Shown here in pieces: positions 35,231 to 46,903 of a DNA stretch of 64,000 bases. Under the pieces are notes generated by a model. It searched no databases and was not told the origin of the DNA. It was given only the letters and a program-made list of their open reading frames with translations. Numbering within the stretch: the first letter of the stretch is position 1; each line of letters begins with the position of its first letter. Origin of the DNA: Hordeum vulgare subsp. vulgare (Eukaryota > Streptophyta > Magnoliopsida > Poales > Poaceae); NCBI RefSeq assembly GCF_904849725.1, contig NC_058519.1:186423703-186487702 (forward strand). The letters run 5' to 3'. The position numbers and the translations under genes were made by a program.

Positions 35231-38200
35231 ATGGTGTTCACCAGGTTGAACCGTGCCCCTGCTCATGAGCAAGGAGAGGGTAGTCAAGCATCGCAGGAGG
35301 AACTGCCTCACCCGCCCTCACTGGCGGAAGTTATGCTTGAAGCAGAGAGAAACAAAAGGGAGACCAACCGTCTGTTAGAGCATATTGAGCAAAATACGGC
35401 TCGTCAGCCTAGGAATGATGCAGTGTCCCTCAATGACTTTGTGAAGCTGAATCCTCCAAAGTTCCATCACTCCATCGATCCCCTCGACGCTGATGATTGG
35501 TTGTCTAGTATATCGCACAAGATTCGCTATGCAAATGTTTCTGAGGCCGACAAGGTGACCTTTGCGGCATACTTTCTCGAAGGACCCGCCAATCTGTGTT
35601 GGGAGCACTTTTAAGCTATGCGTCCTGCTGAACCAGTAGCCACATGGGCAGGCTTTAGTGCAGACTTCCGTCTGCACCATATTCTAGAGGGCCTGATGGA
35701 CAGAAAGAGAGAGGAGTTATGTGCATTCACCCAAGGAAAATTGACCGTGGATGCCTATAGCCGCGAGTTCGGTAACCTCGCCCGCTACGCAACTGAAGAG
35801 ATGTCAACTGACGCCAAGAAGCAAGAAAGATTCCGCAACGGTCTGAGCCCTGAACTTCGTCGTGATTTGCGCCTCCACGAATGTACAAGCTTTCAAGCTC
35901 TTGTCAACAAAGCGATCAGTGTCGAGACTGGTCATACCGACTATGAAGCCACAAAGAAGCACTCTCGTGACTCGGGCTCGTCATCTGGTTCCGCGCTCCC
36001 AAAACGCAAGTTGTGGGTTCCAACTAGTTCTCTGCCGCCAAGATATACTCCGAGGCCATCCTATGGGGCGCCTCAGACGAGTCAGACCAACCCTCCAGCA
36101 AAAACCTATGGTGGTCCAGCTAGCAATGTTGCACCACGTGCCAATCAGGTGATCTGTTACAAGTGTGGAGAACCAGGGCACTATTCCCGAGAGTGTCCTC
36201 AGAATATGGGTGCCAAGCAACCCAGAAAGTCCATTGGGCAAGGCAAGTCGGGCAAAGCGTACTATGTGAAGCCAACTCCTGCACGTGGCCGTGTGAACTA
36301 TGTTTCAGCAAAAGAAGCTGCAGAGGATCACGACGTCTTACTGGGTACGCTCCTTGTTAATCATCACACAGCGTCTGTTCTTTTTGACACTGGGTCTTCT
36401 CATTCCTTCATTTCAGAAAGTTATGCACAGTTGCATAACATGTCTTTCTCAGATATGCCAATCCCATTGGTTGTTCAAACCCCTGGTAGTAAGTGGCAAA
36501 CCTCCAGGATAACCTATGACAATGAAATTCTAGTAGACAGGCTAGTTTTTCTAGCATCCTTGATAGCCTTGAAATCTTTGGATATCAATATCATCTTGGG
36601 TATGGACTGGATGTCAGCTCACTATGCCAAGATTGATACTCATTCTAGAAATGTTCAACTTACCCATCCCTCGGGTGAGATAGTCAATGTCTCTACTCGA
36701 GTTGCCAAATGCCAACTCTATTCCCTTAATGCCAACCCTCTTCCGAAACTTGAAGACATTTCGATAGTCCGTGACTTCCCGGATTTTTTTCCAGAGGAAC
36801 TGCCAGGAATTACACCTGACAGAGATGTAGAGTTTGTGATAGACCTTGTTCCGGGAACCGTTCCAATAGCCAGAAGACCTTATAAGATGGCACCCCTGGA
36901 GCTAGCCGAACTTAAGAAGCAATTAGATGAGGTTTTGAATAAAGGTTTCATTCGTCCTAGCTCTTCTCCTTGGGCTTGTCCCGTCCTCTTCGTCAAGAAG
37001 AAAGACGGAACGGATCGGATGGTTGTACATTATCGACCAGTTAATCTGGTCACCATAAAGAACAAGTATCCGCTCCCCATGATCAACGGCATGTATGATC
37101 AGCTCGTTGGATCCTCAGTCTTCTCAAAAATGGATTTGAGGTTGGGATACCATCAAATCAAGATCAAGAACGGGAACATTCCAAAAACGGCTTTTGTCAC
37201 TCGTTATGGCCAATACGAGTACACGGTCATGTCCTTCGGTTTAACCAATGCCCCAGCCACTTTCTCTCGCTTGATGAATTCAATCTTCATGGAGTATTTG
37301 GATAAATTCGTCGTAGTATACCTCGATGATATTCTCATCTACTCGAAGAACAAACAAGAACATGCCGAGCATCTAAGGCTGGTGTTGATGAAACTTCGAG
37401 AGCATCGCCTTTATGCCAAGTTTTCAAAATGTGAATTTTGGTTACCAGAAGTGACCTATCTAGGTCACGTAATCTCTGGTAAGGGTATTGTTGTCAATCC
37501 CGAGAGAGTTCAAGCTGTCCTTGATTGGACTCAGCTTGAATCAGTTAAGAAAGTTAGGAGTTTTCTTGGTCTAGCGAGCTATTGTCGCCGCTTTGTCGAG
37601 AATTTCTCCAAGGTTGCAAAGTCTCTAACTGAACTCCTCAAGAAAGATAAAAAGTTCGAGTGGACACTACAGTGTGAGCATAGTTTTCAGGAATTGAAAA
37701 TACGCCTCACCTCTACACCTGTGTTGCTACCACCAGATTTCTCTAAGGACTTTGTTATCTACTGCGACGCCTCGCGACAAGGATTAGGTTGCATTCTCAT
37801 GCAGGATCATCATGTGATTGCATAGTATCTCGATAGTTGTGTCCACATAAGGATAATTATCCCACACATGATCTTGAGCTTGCAGCAGTAGTCCATGCAC
37901 TTAAAACCTGGTGACTTTACCTTCTTGGTAATCGTTGCGAAATATTCACTGATCACCAAAGTTTGAAATATATCTTCACCCAGCTGGATTTGAATCTCAG
38001 GCAAAGACGGTGGGTTGAGTTGATCACGGATTATGACTTAGGGATAACTTACACCCCGGGGAAGGCCAATGTTATGGCTGATGCACTAAGTCGTAAGTCT
38101 TATTGTAACAATCTGATGCTACAACGAGGTCAACCACATCTCTATGAGGAATTTCGGAAGTTAAATCTTCACATTGTTCCTCAAGGATTCCTTTCTACTC

Positions 38201-39702
38201 TGGTGGCGAAGCCTACTCTTAGGGATCAAATCATAGCCGTGCAGGCATACGATAAGGGTATATCCCGGATCAAGGAGAATATTGCTAGCGGAAACTCTAG
38301 GGATTTCTCTATCAATGAGCAAGGTGTGGTGTTCTTTCAGAACCGTCTAGTGGTTCCAAAGAGCAAACGTCTGCGGCAATTGATCCTTAAGGAGGCTCAT
38401 GATTCTCCTCTCACCATTCATCCTGGTAGTACTAAGATGTATCAGGACCTACGCCAGAGGTTTTGGTGGACTAGGATGAAGAGAGAAATTGCTGAGTTCG
38501 TTGCTAACTGCGATGTTTGTCGTCGAGTTAAGGCAGAACATCAAAGGCCTGCTGGCACCCTTCAACCTTTAGCTATTCCTGAATGGAAATGGGATAAAGT
38601 CGGTATGGATTTCATCACCGGATTTCCCAAGACCAAGAAATGAAATAATGATATCTTTGTGGTCATTGACCGTCTTTCCAAAGTAGCTCATTTTCTTCTA
38701 GTTCGTGAGAGTATAACAGCTAGCCAGCTAGCAGAGTTATATATCTCTCGAATATTGTCTCGTCATGGTGTTCCTCTGGAGATTAACTCAGACCGTGGGA
38801 GTATCTTTACTTCTCGCTTCTGGGAGAGTTTTCAGAATGCCATGGGGACTCACTTATCTTTTAGCACTGCTTTCCATCCTCAATCAAGTAGTCAAGTAGA
38901 AAGAGTGAATCAAGTCCTAGAAGATATGCTCCGAGCTTGTGTTATATCGTTCGGTATGAATTGGGAGAAGTGCCTTCCATTCGCCGAATTTCCTTATAAC
39001 AATAGTTATCAATCAAGCTTGGGCAAAGCTCCTTTTGAATTTCTCTATGGACGAAGATGTCGAACACCTCTTAATTGGTCAGAAACCGGAGAGAGGCAAC
39101 TCTTTGGTCCAGATATGATCCAGGATGCAGAAGAGCAAGTTCGCATTATTCGTGAAAAGTTGAAAACAGCCTAGTCTCGTCAAAAGAACCTATATGATCG
39201 TCATCATAAGGCTGTGACCTTTGAAGTTGACGAGAAGGCTTACCTTCGGGTTACACCTTTGAAGGGTACCCATCGATTCGGTATCAAGGGAAAGTTGGCT
39301 CCTCATTACATTGGTCCTTTTCGCATTCTTGCTAAACGAGGAGAAGTTGCCTACCAATTGGAATTTCCTCCGCATCTTTCCAAGGTTCATGATGTATTCC
39401 ACGTCTCGCAACTCAGGCGTTGCTTTTCGGATCCTAACCGTGAAGTGGACCACGAAATGCTTGATCTCCAAGATAACCTTTCATACCGAGAATACCCTGT
39501 GCGTATTCTTGATCAAGCTGAGCGTACCACTCGACGTCGAAACCTCAAGTTTCTTACAGTTCAATGGTCAAATCATTCTGAAAAGGAGGCAACATGGGAA
39601 AGAGAGGATCGTCTCCGACTTGAGTATCCCGCGCTATTCTCGACGACTTCCAAATCACAGGACGAGATTCTTTTGAGTGGGGGTGAGTTGTCACATCCCT
39701 GA
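35231..39702 (+). pseudogene. Chromovirus gag-pol polyprotein (element V), broken
   Basis: ATG at 35231 (MVFTRLNRAPAHEQG) fits gag. In order: Retrotrans_gag (LNPPKFHHSIDPLDADDWL onward), zinc knuckle [14 protein letters not shown] (about 36157-36198), protease [13 protein letters not shown], reverse transcriptase ([34 protein letters not shown] near 37319), RNase H ([13 protein letters not shown]), integrase zinc domain (H-H-C-C between about 38397 and 38530) and core (DFITGFP; NSDRGSIFTSRFW; HPQSSSQVERVNQ), and chromodomain (PVRILDQ ... TVQWSNHSEKEATWERED, about 39497-39645). Breaks: TAA 35612-35614, one-base deletion near 37822, TAG 37834-37836, TGA 37912-37914, TGA 38641-38643, TAG 39172-39174. 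The frame ends at TGA 39700-39702, inside the 3' LTR. Confidence 0.9.
39675..39687 (+). other. Polypurine tract of element V
   Basis: GAGTGGGGGTGAG immediately before the 3' LTR; primes plus-strand synthesis. It overlaps the last codons of the polyprotein frame. Confidence 0.65.
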
Positions 39703-42700
39703 TCCCTATTACGTTTAGTAAGATGTGCTCATGTTTTCTTTTAATGCATCCAAGGAAATGAAATGAAAACCCAAAAGCAAAGCAAGAAAACCAAAGCAAA
39801 ACCCTAAGCCACTTCTTATTCAAAAGAATTCCAACAAGTGTCAAATCAATGAACCCAAAATGGCCTTCATAAAAGTTCAATATTTCTGATAAATGTTGAA
39901 AACCAAATATCAGAGATGAAACTTATTTTCAAACTACTTTTGGCATTTTAAATTTAAGTTAAAAGCTGCTGAAATCAATTATATATATTTGATTTCAAAT
40001 AATTCAAAGTTTCCAAAAATGTTGAAAACTTTATGAGTGGTTGGAAATATTACAACTAACACTCTAGTATTTTTTAAACTATTTTCGGAATAGTTTGGAT
40101 CCAAAAATAAAACAGAACAAATGTCAAAAAGAGTAAACAAAAAACAGAAAGGAAGGAAAATGGGAAGAAGCTTACGTGTCGCTCACCTGAAGCCCAGCCC
40201 ACCTAGCGTCGTCGTCTTCCTTTGCCAATCGAAGCAGGAGATGGCCTCCGCGTTCCCCGGCGCGCCCACGCAGCTGCGTGACTGCTTGGCCGCCGTGTCG
40301 CGCTGGTGCGAACGGGGATAAGCTCCCCGAGGCCTCCCCAAGCTCATCCCCTCCCCATTCGCCCTGCTCTCTTCTCTCTCTCTCAGCCGCCATGACCGAA
40401 GCTTGAGCTCGAGCTCATCGTCGCTCCTGCCCCTCTCCCTCTCACCTGAGCTGTGCAAGAGCTTCGCCGTGATCCCCTGAAGCTCTCCAGCTAGTCGCAC
40501 GACGTTGAGAAGCTCTGAAACGTCGTGAAGCCATCGTCTTCTTCCTCGGGTCACCGGAGCTCTCTGCCGTCGTTCTCCCTCCTCAGGCCATCCCCGCGCC
40601 CACTCTCGACGCCTCTGCACTCCCGTGAGCTCACGGTCCTTTCCCCTAAGTTTTCCCCCTCGATCCTTTCCTCTAGGCCCCGATTCCACCAGAGCCCGAC
40701 GAGATCCGCCGTAGGACCTCGTCGCCGGTAGCCCTACGGTAATCGGCTGGTCAATCTGACGCCATCAATGGCTTCAGTGCGTCGTGTAGGTGCTCTAGAA
40801 GCTAAGCCCCGCTTGTTTTGCCTTCGGTTTCGTCGATCCCGACATAGCCCGAGCTTCGGCCGCCGCCAAGCTCGTCGCCAGCGTCATCTCCGGCCATCTT
40901 AGCCTCGGGTCCTTCCAGAAATTGAACTGTGGTTGTGTGCTAATTTGTTTGGTGCCCTCCGCCATGCATTTGTTCGTCGGAGATGCAATCCTGAGCCCCT
41001 CCGTTGTTCTGGTGGTCGCCGGAGGCTCACCGCCGGCGAGATCGACCTCGCCGCCGGTGGATCTGACCCCCGTGACCCTATGACACGTGGGGCCAGCCCC
41101 TGGCTAATTAAGTTTAGTAAAAATTAAAAATAACTTATTGAATTAACTTAAACAGACACTAGCACGTGGGTCCTACTCTGTTAATTAACTAATTAAGTTA
41201 AATTTAAACTAAAACCTGGTAGTTGCTTGAGCCATGATGTGTCTTATCCTGCTATGCATGCTATGCTTAGAGTTGTGTATGGTCTGTCATCTGGGTGATG
41301 AACAGGATCATGAGAATGTGTTTAGTTGGTAAAGGTTGTGTGTTGAACCTGATTTGGTAAAGGTACCGGTGAAAGGCTATGTAGGAGTACATGGCGGGTT
41401 GTTTCATTGGAACCGTCATTAGGAACTGAGTTCCGTGTATGTAATCCAAGACTAGATACTACCACACGTTGGGATACTTAATTGACCCTCTCGACTTATT
41501 AATCGCTTAGTACTCGATCCAGGAGTTGCAAGTAGTTTCTGGTGTTTATAGTCATGCTGGAGGCCGTGCGTAGCACTGACCTTAGAGGTGGGCTATGATG
41601 CGGTAGGCAGTGGCACAGTGTACCAAGTGGCACCTGGATGGTGGGCTTGGGAACCCTGCGCACATCGTTTGGAGCCGTGGTGGAAACCTCGGCCGAATTT
41701 CCGTGCGGGTTACCCTCAGATAGGCGATAGACCTACACTAAGTATTAGCGTGGTTAACAGTCGTGGCCGACTCCCTCGCTGGGCTTCCGCTTGAAGGTTG
41801 CCGAGGTGCATGACGTGCACATGCCGATAAGTGGCGAGAGCGTGTGTGAAGAAGTACACCCCTGCAGGGTTATGTTCTATTTGAATAGCCGCGTCCACGG
41901 ATATAGACTTCTTGGAAACATATGTTGTTCATAGATAACTATAATGGCTACTCATAAAATTGTTAAGATAAGTGTGAGTGTCATGGACGGCATTTCTGTA
42001 GGGAGACGGGATGATTCCACGATAGAGTATTGTGGTGGTGTTAGTGGACTCGTGTGTGAGAAACTTAGTTGTCAAAACTATTTAAAAATGCAAGTTGTCT
42101 AGCCAAGAGTCAAATGCTGGCTTTCCGCATGAAACCCCACAACTCCTTGTTGATACATTGCATGAGTAGATAGATTACCCTAAAGTCTTGCTGAGTACTT
42201 TTGTACTCACGTTTGCTTAATAATTGTTGCGGAGGTTGTTAATGACCCTAATGGAGGGTTCTATCTAGACGTTGACGACGACGAGTAGCTGGTATCCCAG
42301 CTACGATCTAGCCCTAGGATGGGTTTGTAGATAGTCAGGCCATGTGCCTTTATCTTTCCATCTGTCTGTACTCAGACAGTTTTACTCTTCCGCTGGCTTG
42401 TAAGACTTGTGTGTATGAATTATGATGATGGTTCATGAGACCCCTATCTGTGTAATATTATGTGTGAGGCTCTTCCGAGCCTTCTAAATAAAGTTTGTAT
42501 GTTTATGGTTATGTTGTGATGCCATCGATGTATCTATGCATATCGGTATGCCATGCGTACGTGTGTTGTACTTGATATGCATGGGGTTCGAATACCTAGT
42601 CGTATGCCTTAGTAGCACTCCTTACTGGGAAATGCCCCTTTGTGATTCCATCGAGCCTTGGTAGTTCGCTACTACTCCGGACACATTGGTTGACCGGCAT

Positions 42701-43052
42701 GTGTCCTTCTTAGCTGTTGTGTCTGTCCCTTTGGGAAATGTCACGCGTATGTAATGGAGTCCTTGTAGCTTGCTACGACTCGTCTACATTCGTTGATGAC
42801 CGACACCTGCTTTGCTAGGTCATGTATGCATGTCCCTGTACGGAACTGCCACTTTAGTTTATGACTAGACATGTCGATCCGGGTTCTTTGACATTGGATT
42901 GCTAGCGACACAATTGCATACGCGAGTCAAAAGGCACAAACGGTCCCGGCTAAGGTAAGGCTGCAGCCGTGGGGATAACCGTGCGTGAGACCGCAAAGAG
43001 ATGCGATGTGTTACAGGCTGAATTCCTATGGCTTAGGATCGGGGTCCCAACA
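39689..43052 (+). repeat. 3' LTR of element V, internally deleted
   Basis: TGTCACATCCCTG start, GTCCCAACA end. The sequence jumps from AACTAAAACCT to GGTAGTTGCTTG at 41217, skipping what is 31162-31835 in the 5' LTR; ACCT flanks both sides of the skipped segment. Confidence 0.88.
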
Positions 43053-43057
43053 ATATC

Positions 43058-43626
43058 TCAAGGTGGATGATTAGTAAGTAGACACTGATGAATAAACGGT
43101 CTACTTGTCTTGGCGTACTGCCCATTACTATTGAACCTCTAACTATCAAGTAGCATAATTAGCATTGCGGTGCTATCATAATTCTGTCAATTGCCCAACT
43201 GTGATTTTTTACCCAAGCATAGTTGTTTATCGTCTTTTGGGAGAGAGACATCACTAGTGAATATCATGTGCTTCCGGTCCATATCACCATCATTGTTTAC
43301 ACCTCCATCATTTACTGCTTTAGTTTACTTTTCGTTGCAATCACTATTACCTTCCCGCTTGTGTTTTGATCCTTTGCAAACTACAAGGCCGGAGAGATTG
43401 ACAACCTCTCTGTACTCATTGGGAGCAAAGTTATTTGTTGTGTGCAGGTCCATGTCTTCTGCTAGCACTAGGGTGGAAGACACCTACTTGTTGAGCCTAG
43501 GAGTCCTCTTGGTTCGATAAACCTTATAGTCTCCGTGTAAGGGAAATCTGCTACTAACTACATCTCCACCTTCCACTTGGGGTAACCAACGAGGGGCGAG
43601 AAGTATATCCATCAACTCGTCATCAC
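43058..43626 (+). repeat. 3' LTR of X, segment 3 (end)
   Basis: Continues directly from 29631 after V is removed (GATAGATATC-TCAAGGTGG). The exact end is uncertain: candidate CA termini are TCCATCA (43614) and GTCATCA (43626). Confidence 0.65.
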
Positions 43627-44280
43627 CTCCCCAAATTGCTTTCCACAAGATCAATCTCTCCTACCCCTGCCAAATCTGAGAGAGAGTGATTGAGTGTTGA
43701 GGAGACTATCTTTAGAAGCACGAGAGCAAGGAGTTCATCGTTCTACCGCATCTATTACATTTTGGAGGGTGGTGCCTCCGAGATTGGTTAGGTGTCACTA
43801 GGGAGCCTCCTACTTCGTGTTCTGGAGTTGAACCAAGATGTTTGTAAGGGCAAGGAGATCGCCTACTTCCTGAAGATCTACCGTGAGTGAGGCTAGTCCT
43901 GTGTGGACGGAAGCCGTGGTGGAATATACATGGCAGCTTCTTCGTGGTCCCCTTATGGGTGGAGCCCTCCGTGTACTCTTGCAGTCGTTACCCTCTGTGG
44001 GTTGAAGTCTCCACTAACATGGACGTACGATAGCGCCACCTATCGAAACCATGCCAAAAAATATTATGTCGACCTTTGCGTTTGATTTCCCTACCTTACC
44101 CTCTACTTTACATTTGCATGACTTACTTTCCGGTGCTATACTCTTAGATGTGCATCTGTAGGGTGAACTTGACTAGTCATAATTGCTAAAACTGGCCCAT
44201 GACTAAAATTGGGAAAAGGCTAAATTTTTATCCTGTGAAGTAGTCTAATCACCCCCCCCCTAGACATACTTAATCCTACA
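43627..44280 (+). mobile_element. 3' part of a Copia-type LTR
   Basis: The stretch ends GTCTAATCACCCCCCC ... TAGACATACTTAATCCTACA, a terminus common to Triticeae Copia LTRs. The following bases are not the usual TGGTATCAGAGC PBS, so this is a 3' or solo LTR, or a 5' LTR cut off from its body. Its left part is hidden by X, which probably inserted into it. The assignment rests on the terminus and general wording of the sequence. Confidence 0.42.
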
Positions 44281-44484
44281 TTGCCCCACCTCCAAGGATA
44301 TCATGTGACCTCACTAGTCAGGAGGTAACAGTCAAAGGCTTTGACTTGATGGTAGTGCTCCGTTTGGGATTTTGTGAGTGGGTGGTGGAGGGGGAGGGGA
44401 AAAGTGAGAAAATTTAGTTGACTTGGGAAAATCTAAGCACAACTAAGGAACAAGGGGCATGAAAATAGATAACACATTTAATAA
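44281..44484 (+). other. Unassigned; right end probably W gag
   Basis: No gene. The last 25 bp (AATAGATAACACATTTAATAA) look like an Asn-rich gag linker with a small deletion that would join to 45643 when the Helitron is removed. The rest is not recognised. Confidence 0.3.
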
Positions 44485-45642
44485 TCTTTCCCTCATACTA
44501 AAGCACGAAGTGCTTCTGTCGTCCGTTGTTGCAAAGTCGTGTCGTACTACGTTGTTTTATAGAAACAATACTGATGCAAAGCACAAATGCCTAAGTAGTG
44601 AAGTGGATAGTGTCTACCGTTACTATCCTGGAGACCAAGGATCGAATCTCAGTCTCCACCTCTTTTCTCTTCCTTTTCTCCAGCAAATCATCCCCACATA
44701 AGCGTTAATGAGCCGACCCATGTGCAAGGCTTGACTGCCCTATTTAATTTTTCTGTCTTTTCTTTTCTCATTCTGCTTTCTTTTCCTTCTTTCCACAAAT
44801 TTAGGATTTTGAAATTTCAAAAGTTGCAAGTTTTCAAAAAGATGTTCGAGAAATCATAAAGTGTATGTGAATTCAAAACATGTTAAGGAAATCATAATTT
44901 TTTGTGGATTAAAAAAATGTTGATAGTTTTGCAATACTGTTCACCAATTATAAAAAATATTCGTGATTTGGAAAAAATGGTCAAGAAACAAAACCGTGTT
45001 TATGATTTTGAAAAAATGATAGTGTATTCAAAATGTATTAAGGAATCTAAAAATAAATTTCCATGAAATTTTAGAAAATACTGACATAAATTAAAAAACA
45101 CATGTTTTAAAATTTATTCAAAATTTGTTTGAAAAAAGTTGATCAATTCAAAAACGTTGGTGAGTAAGAAAATATTCATGAATTGAAAAATTGTTCATGC
45201 ATTTCAAACTGTTCGTGATTTTTTTGAAAAATACAAAATTTGAAAACAATGTTTGTCAGTTCAAAAAACCGTTCACCGATTCAAAAGAACTATGTCTAGG
45301 ATTTGATTAGTTTTTTGAAAGTCTTTATATGTCTAGGCATTGGGAGTAGTTCGTGGTCGATGAGATTTTTTTAAAAGTTTTAAACATTTCCTTGCACAAT
45401 ATAATGAAAAGTGTAGCATGCAGTGGAAAGCTCATAGCCTTGGGATTTACCATGTCGAATGCATTATGATCACGTGAACATCACACCATCATCAACGAGG
45501 GTGGAAAGAAAAATAAGTGGCGACATGGTGAGCCGTAGTGTTAAAATAAAAGATGTTCATATGTCACGCTATTGAGTCATAATTATTTGCTAGCGCATAA
45601 TTTATTTGTCTCCCGTTGCAACGCACACGCATATTTTGCTAG
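44485..45642 (+). mobile_element. Non-autonomous Helitron
   Basis: Starts TCTTTCCCTCATACTAAAGC and ends with a degenerate grass Helitron terminus: CCCGTTGCAACGCAC hairpin region (about 45612-45626), spacer, then CTAG at 45639-45642. It is flanked by A at 44484 and T at 45643, the expected A/T target with no duplication. The hairpin arm ACGGG has mutated to ACACG. The interior (about 44820-45290) is A/T-rich with repeated TTCAAAAA/TGTTC words and has no Rep/helicase ORF. A tRNA B-box-like GGATCGAATCTC occurs near 44639. An alternative is that GCTAGT belongs to W gag and the Helitron end is slightly different. Confidence 0.6.
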
Positions 45643-45722
45643 TAATGCTTATAGAGGGAACTTCAATAATAATCTGAGACTGTATCCCGGTAATGTGTGT
45701 AATAATTATGGAAATTCCTATA

Positions 45723-45754
<32 letters not shown>

Positions 45755-46903
45755 AATAATAATAATAATAGGATGCCTACTGAATTATAAAACGATATTA
45801 AATAATTTATTAGTATGCAAAAAAAATCTATGGTAAAAGAAAAATTGAGTAAGTTTGATTAATTGTCTAGTAACATGGATAGGCTTGTGCATGATATCGA
45901 TATTCTCAGCATTACTTTTTTCCACTAATAAGGATGAAATTACTAAATCTTTAAAATCCATTCAACTATCTATTGATTATAATAGAAACATAATCGATAT
46001 GCTTAGAGTTACAAGAGAAAGGTAAGAAAGAGAGGTTGGATTTCATTTTATAGCTAATCATGATGAAGATATTAAAACTATTGCTGTATTAACTATTGAA
46101 TCATTGTTTTAAATATTAAAGTTGATATTATGGGACTAGATAAGATTCAACTTTATTTAAAAGGTGTGTGAGTTGTTCAGAAGGTGATGTTCTTGTTGCT
46201 AATAATGATAAAAGTGGGTTTGAAGTGGTAAAAACTTTAGATTGTGATGATCCCATTGTTTTGGATTACAAGGATTTTAATTATGATAGTTATTCCTTTA
46301 CTTAATGTATTCCTTGCATCAATCCACAATTAATTGACTCAATGCTTATGAACAAAAAAGACTTATACTTAACATATTGTAGTAGCTATTATTGAAACCA
46401 ATGAGGAGTAACTTGAATTAGTAGTTCCCGTACCTAGAAAATTGCATGATGAGTGGAAAACCACTATTAATGTTAAAATAAAGGATTTTGAGTGCAATAC
46501 TTTGTGTGATTTAGGATCTAGTGTTTCAACTATGCCTATTGCATTGATGTTGTTCTCGGTTTCAGTAATATGAGTGAACGTTCCTTAGACTTGCACCTAG
46601 CATATTCTACTACTAAAAAGCCTACAAGTAGAGTGAATGATGTGCTTATAATTATTAATAGAAATTACATGCCCGTAGACTTTATTATTCTTGATATTGA
46701 ATGTAATATATATTGTCTTACTATACTTGGGAGACCTTTTCTAAGAACTATAGGTGCAATAATTGACATGAAGGAAGGTAATTAAGGTCTAGTTTCCTCT
46801 AAAGAAAGGTATGATACATTTCCCTAGGACTAAGATTTAACCTCCTTGTGAATCTATCATGAGAGCTACGTATGATATATCTTTAGAAGATGATAAAACT
46901 TGA
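45643..46903 (+). pseudogene. Old Athila-type gag-pro (element W), many breaks
   Basis: Starts NAYRGNFNNNLRLYPGN and NNYGNSYN, the Asn-rich gag linker of Athila-type elements, followed by a GAT/AAT microsatellite. The rest has many stops and shifts. A protease relic is visible: CDLGSSVSTMP near 46507-46539, then DLHLAYSTTKKPTSRVNDVL, MPVDFIILDIECN and GRPFLRT in the longest surviving frame (46570-46785). It has decayed much more than X, Y or Z, so W is one of the oldest elements here. Confidence 0.72.
45722..45770. repeat. (GAT)n(AAT)n microsatellite
   Basis: About nine GAT then five AAT units in frame with the gag linker, turning an Asn-rich stretch into poly-Asp followed by poly-Asn. Probably expanded after the element died. 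Confidence 0.9.

Larger units (their letters stand above)
29632..43052 (+). mobile_element. Long-LTR chromovirus (Tekay/Del-like) element V, decayed but full length
   Basis: LTRs 29632-33669 (4.0 kb) and 39689-43052 (3.4 kb) begin TGTCACATC and end ACA. Target copies ATATC lie at 29627-29631 and 43053-43057. PBS TGGTATCAGAGC (initiator tRNA-Met type) at 33674-33685. A Ty3/gypsy polyprotein with a C-terminal chromodomain (35231-39702) identifies a chromovirus; LTR length and domain end suggest the Tekay/Del clade. An extra ORF lies between PBS and gag. The polyprotein carries several stops and a frameshift, so this copy is dead. The LTR length difference comes from a 674-bp segment missing in the 3' LTR. 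Confidence 0.9.
8789..43626 (+). mobile_element. Athila-type element X, 5' half outside window, 3' LTR split in three
   Basis: X begins at 8789 where element R interrupts its gag-pro. Remaining parts are gag-pro 3' portion (8789-9593), tail (9594-12491), polypurine tract (12478-12491) and 3' LTR. The LTR starts TGATACGTCCC at 12492. It is interrupted by Y at 13139, resumes at 29189-29631 (first five bases being the Y target copy), is interrupted by V, and resumes at 43053 to an end near 43614-43626. Summed LTR length is about 1.65 kb. No RT or integrase motif occurs between protease and LTR, so X is gag-pro only. Confidence 0.78.

Noticed and set aside
43903..44085. 60-codon frame
   Set aside because: Lies in a Copia-type LTR; no domain.
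44630..44660. Possible tRNA or SINE (B-box-like GGATCGAATCTC)
   Set aside because: No cloverleaf or A box at the right distance; the text fits the interior of a grass Helitron.
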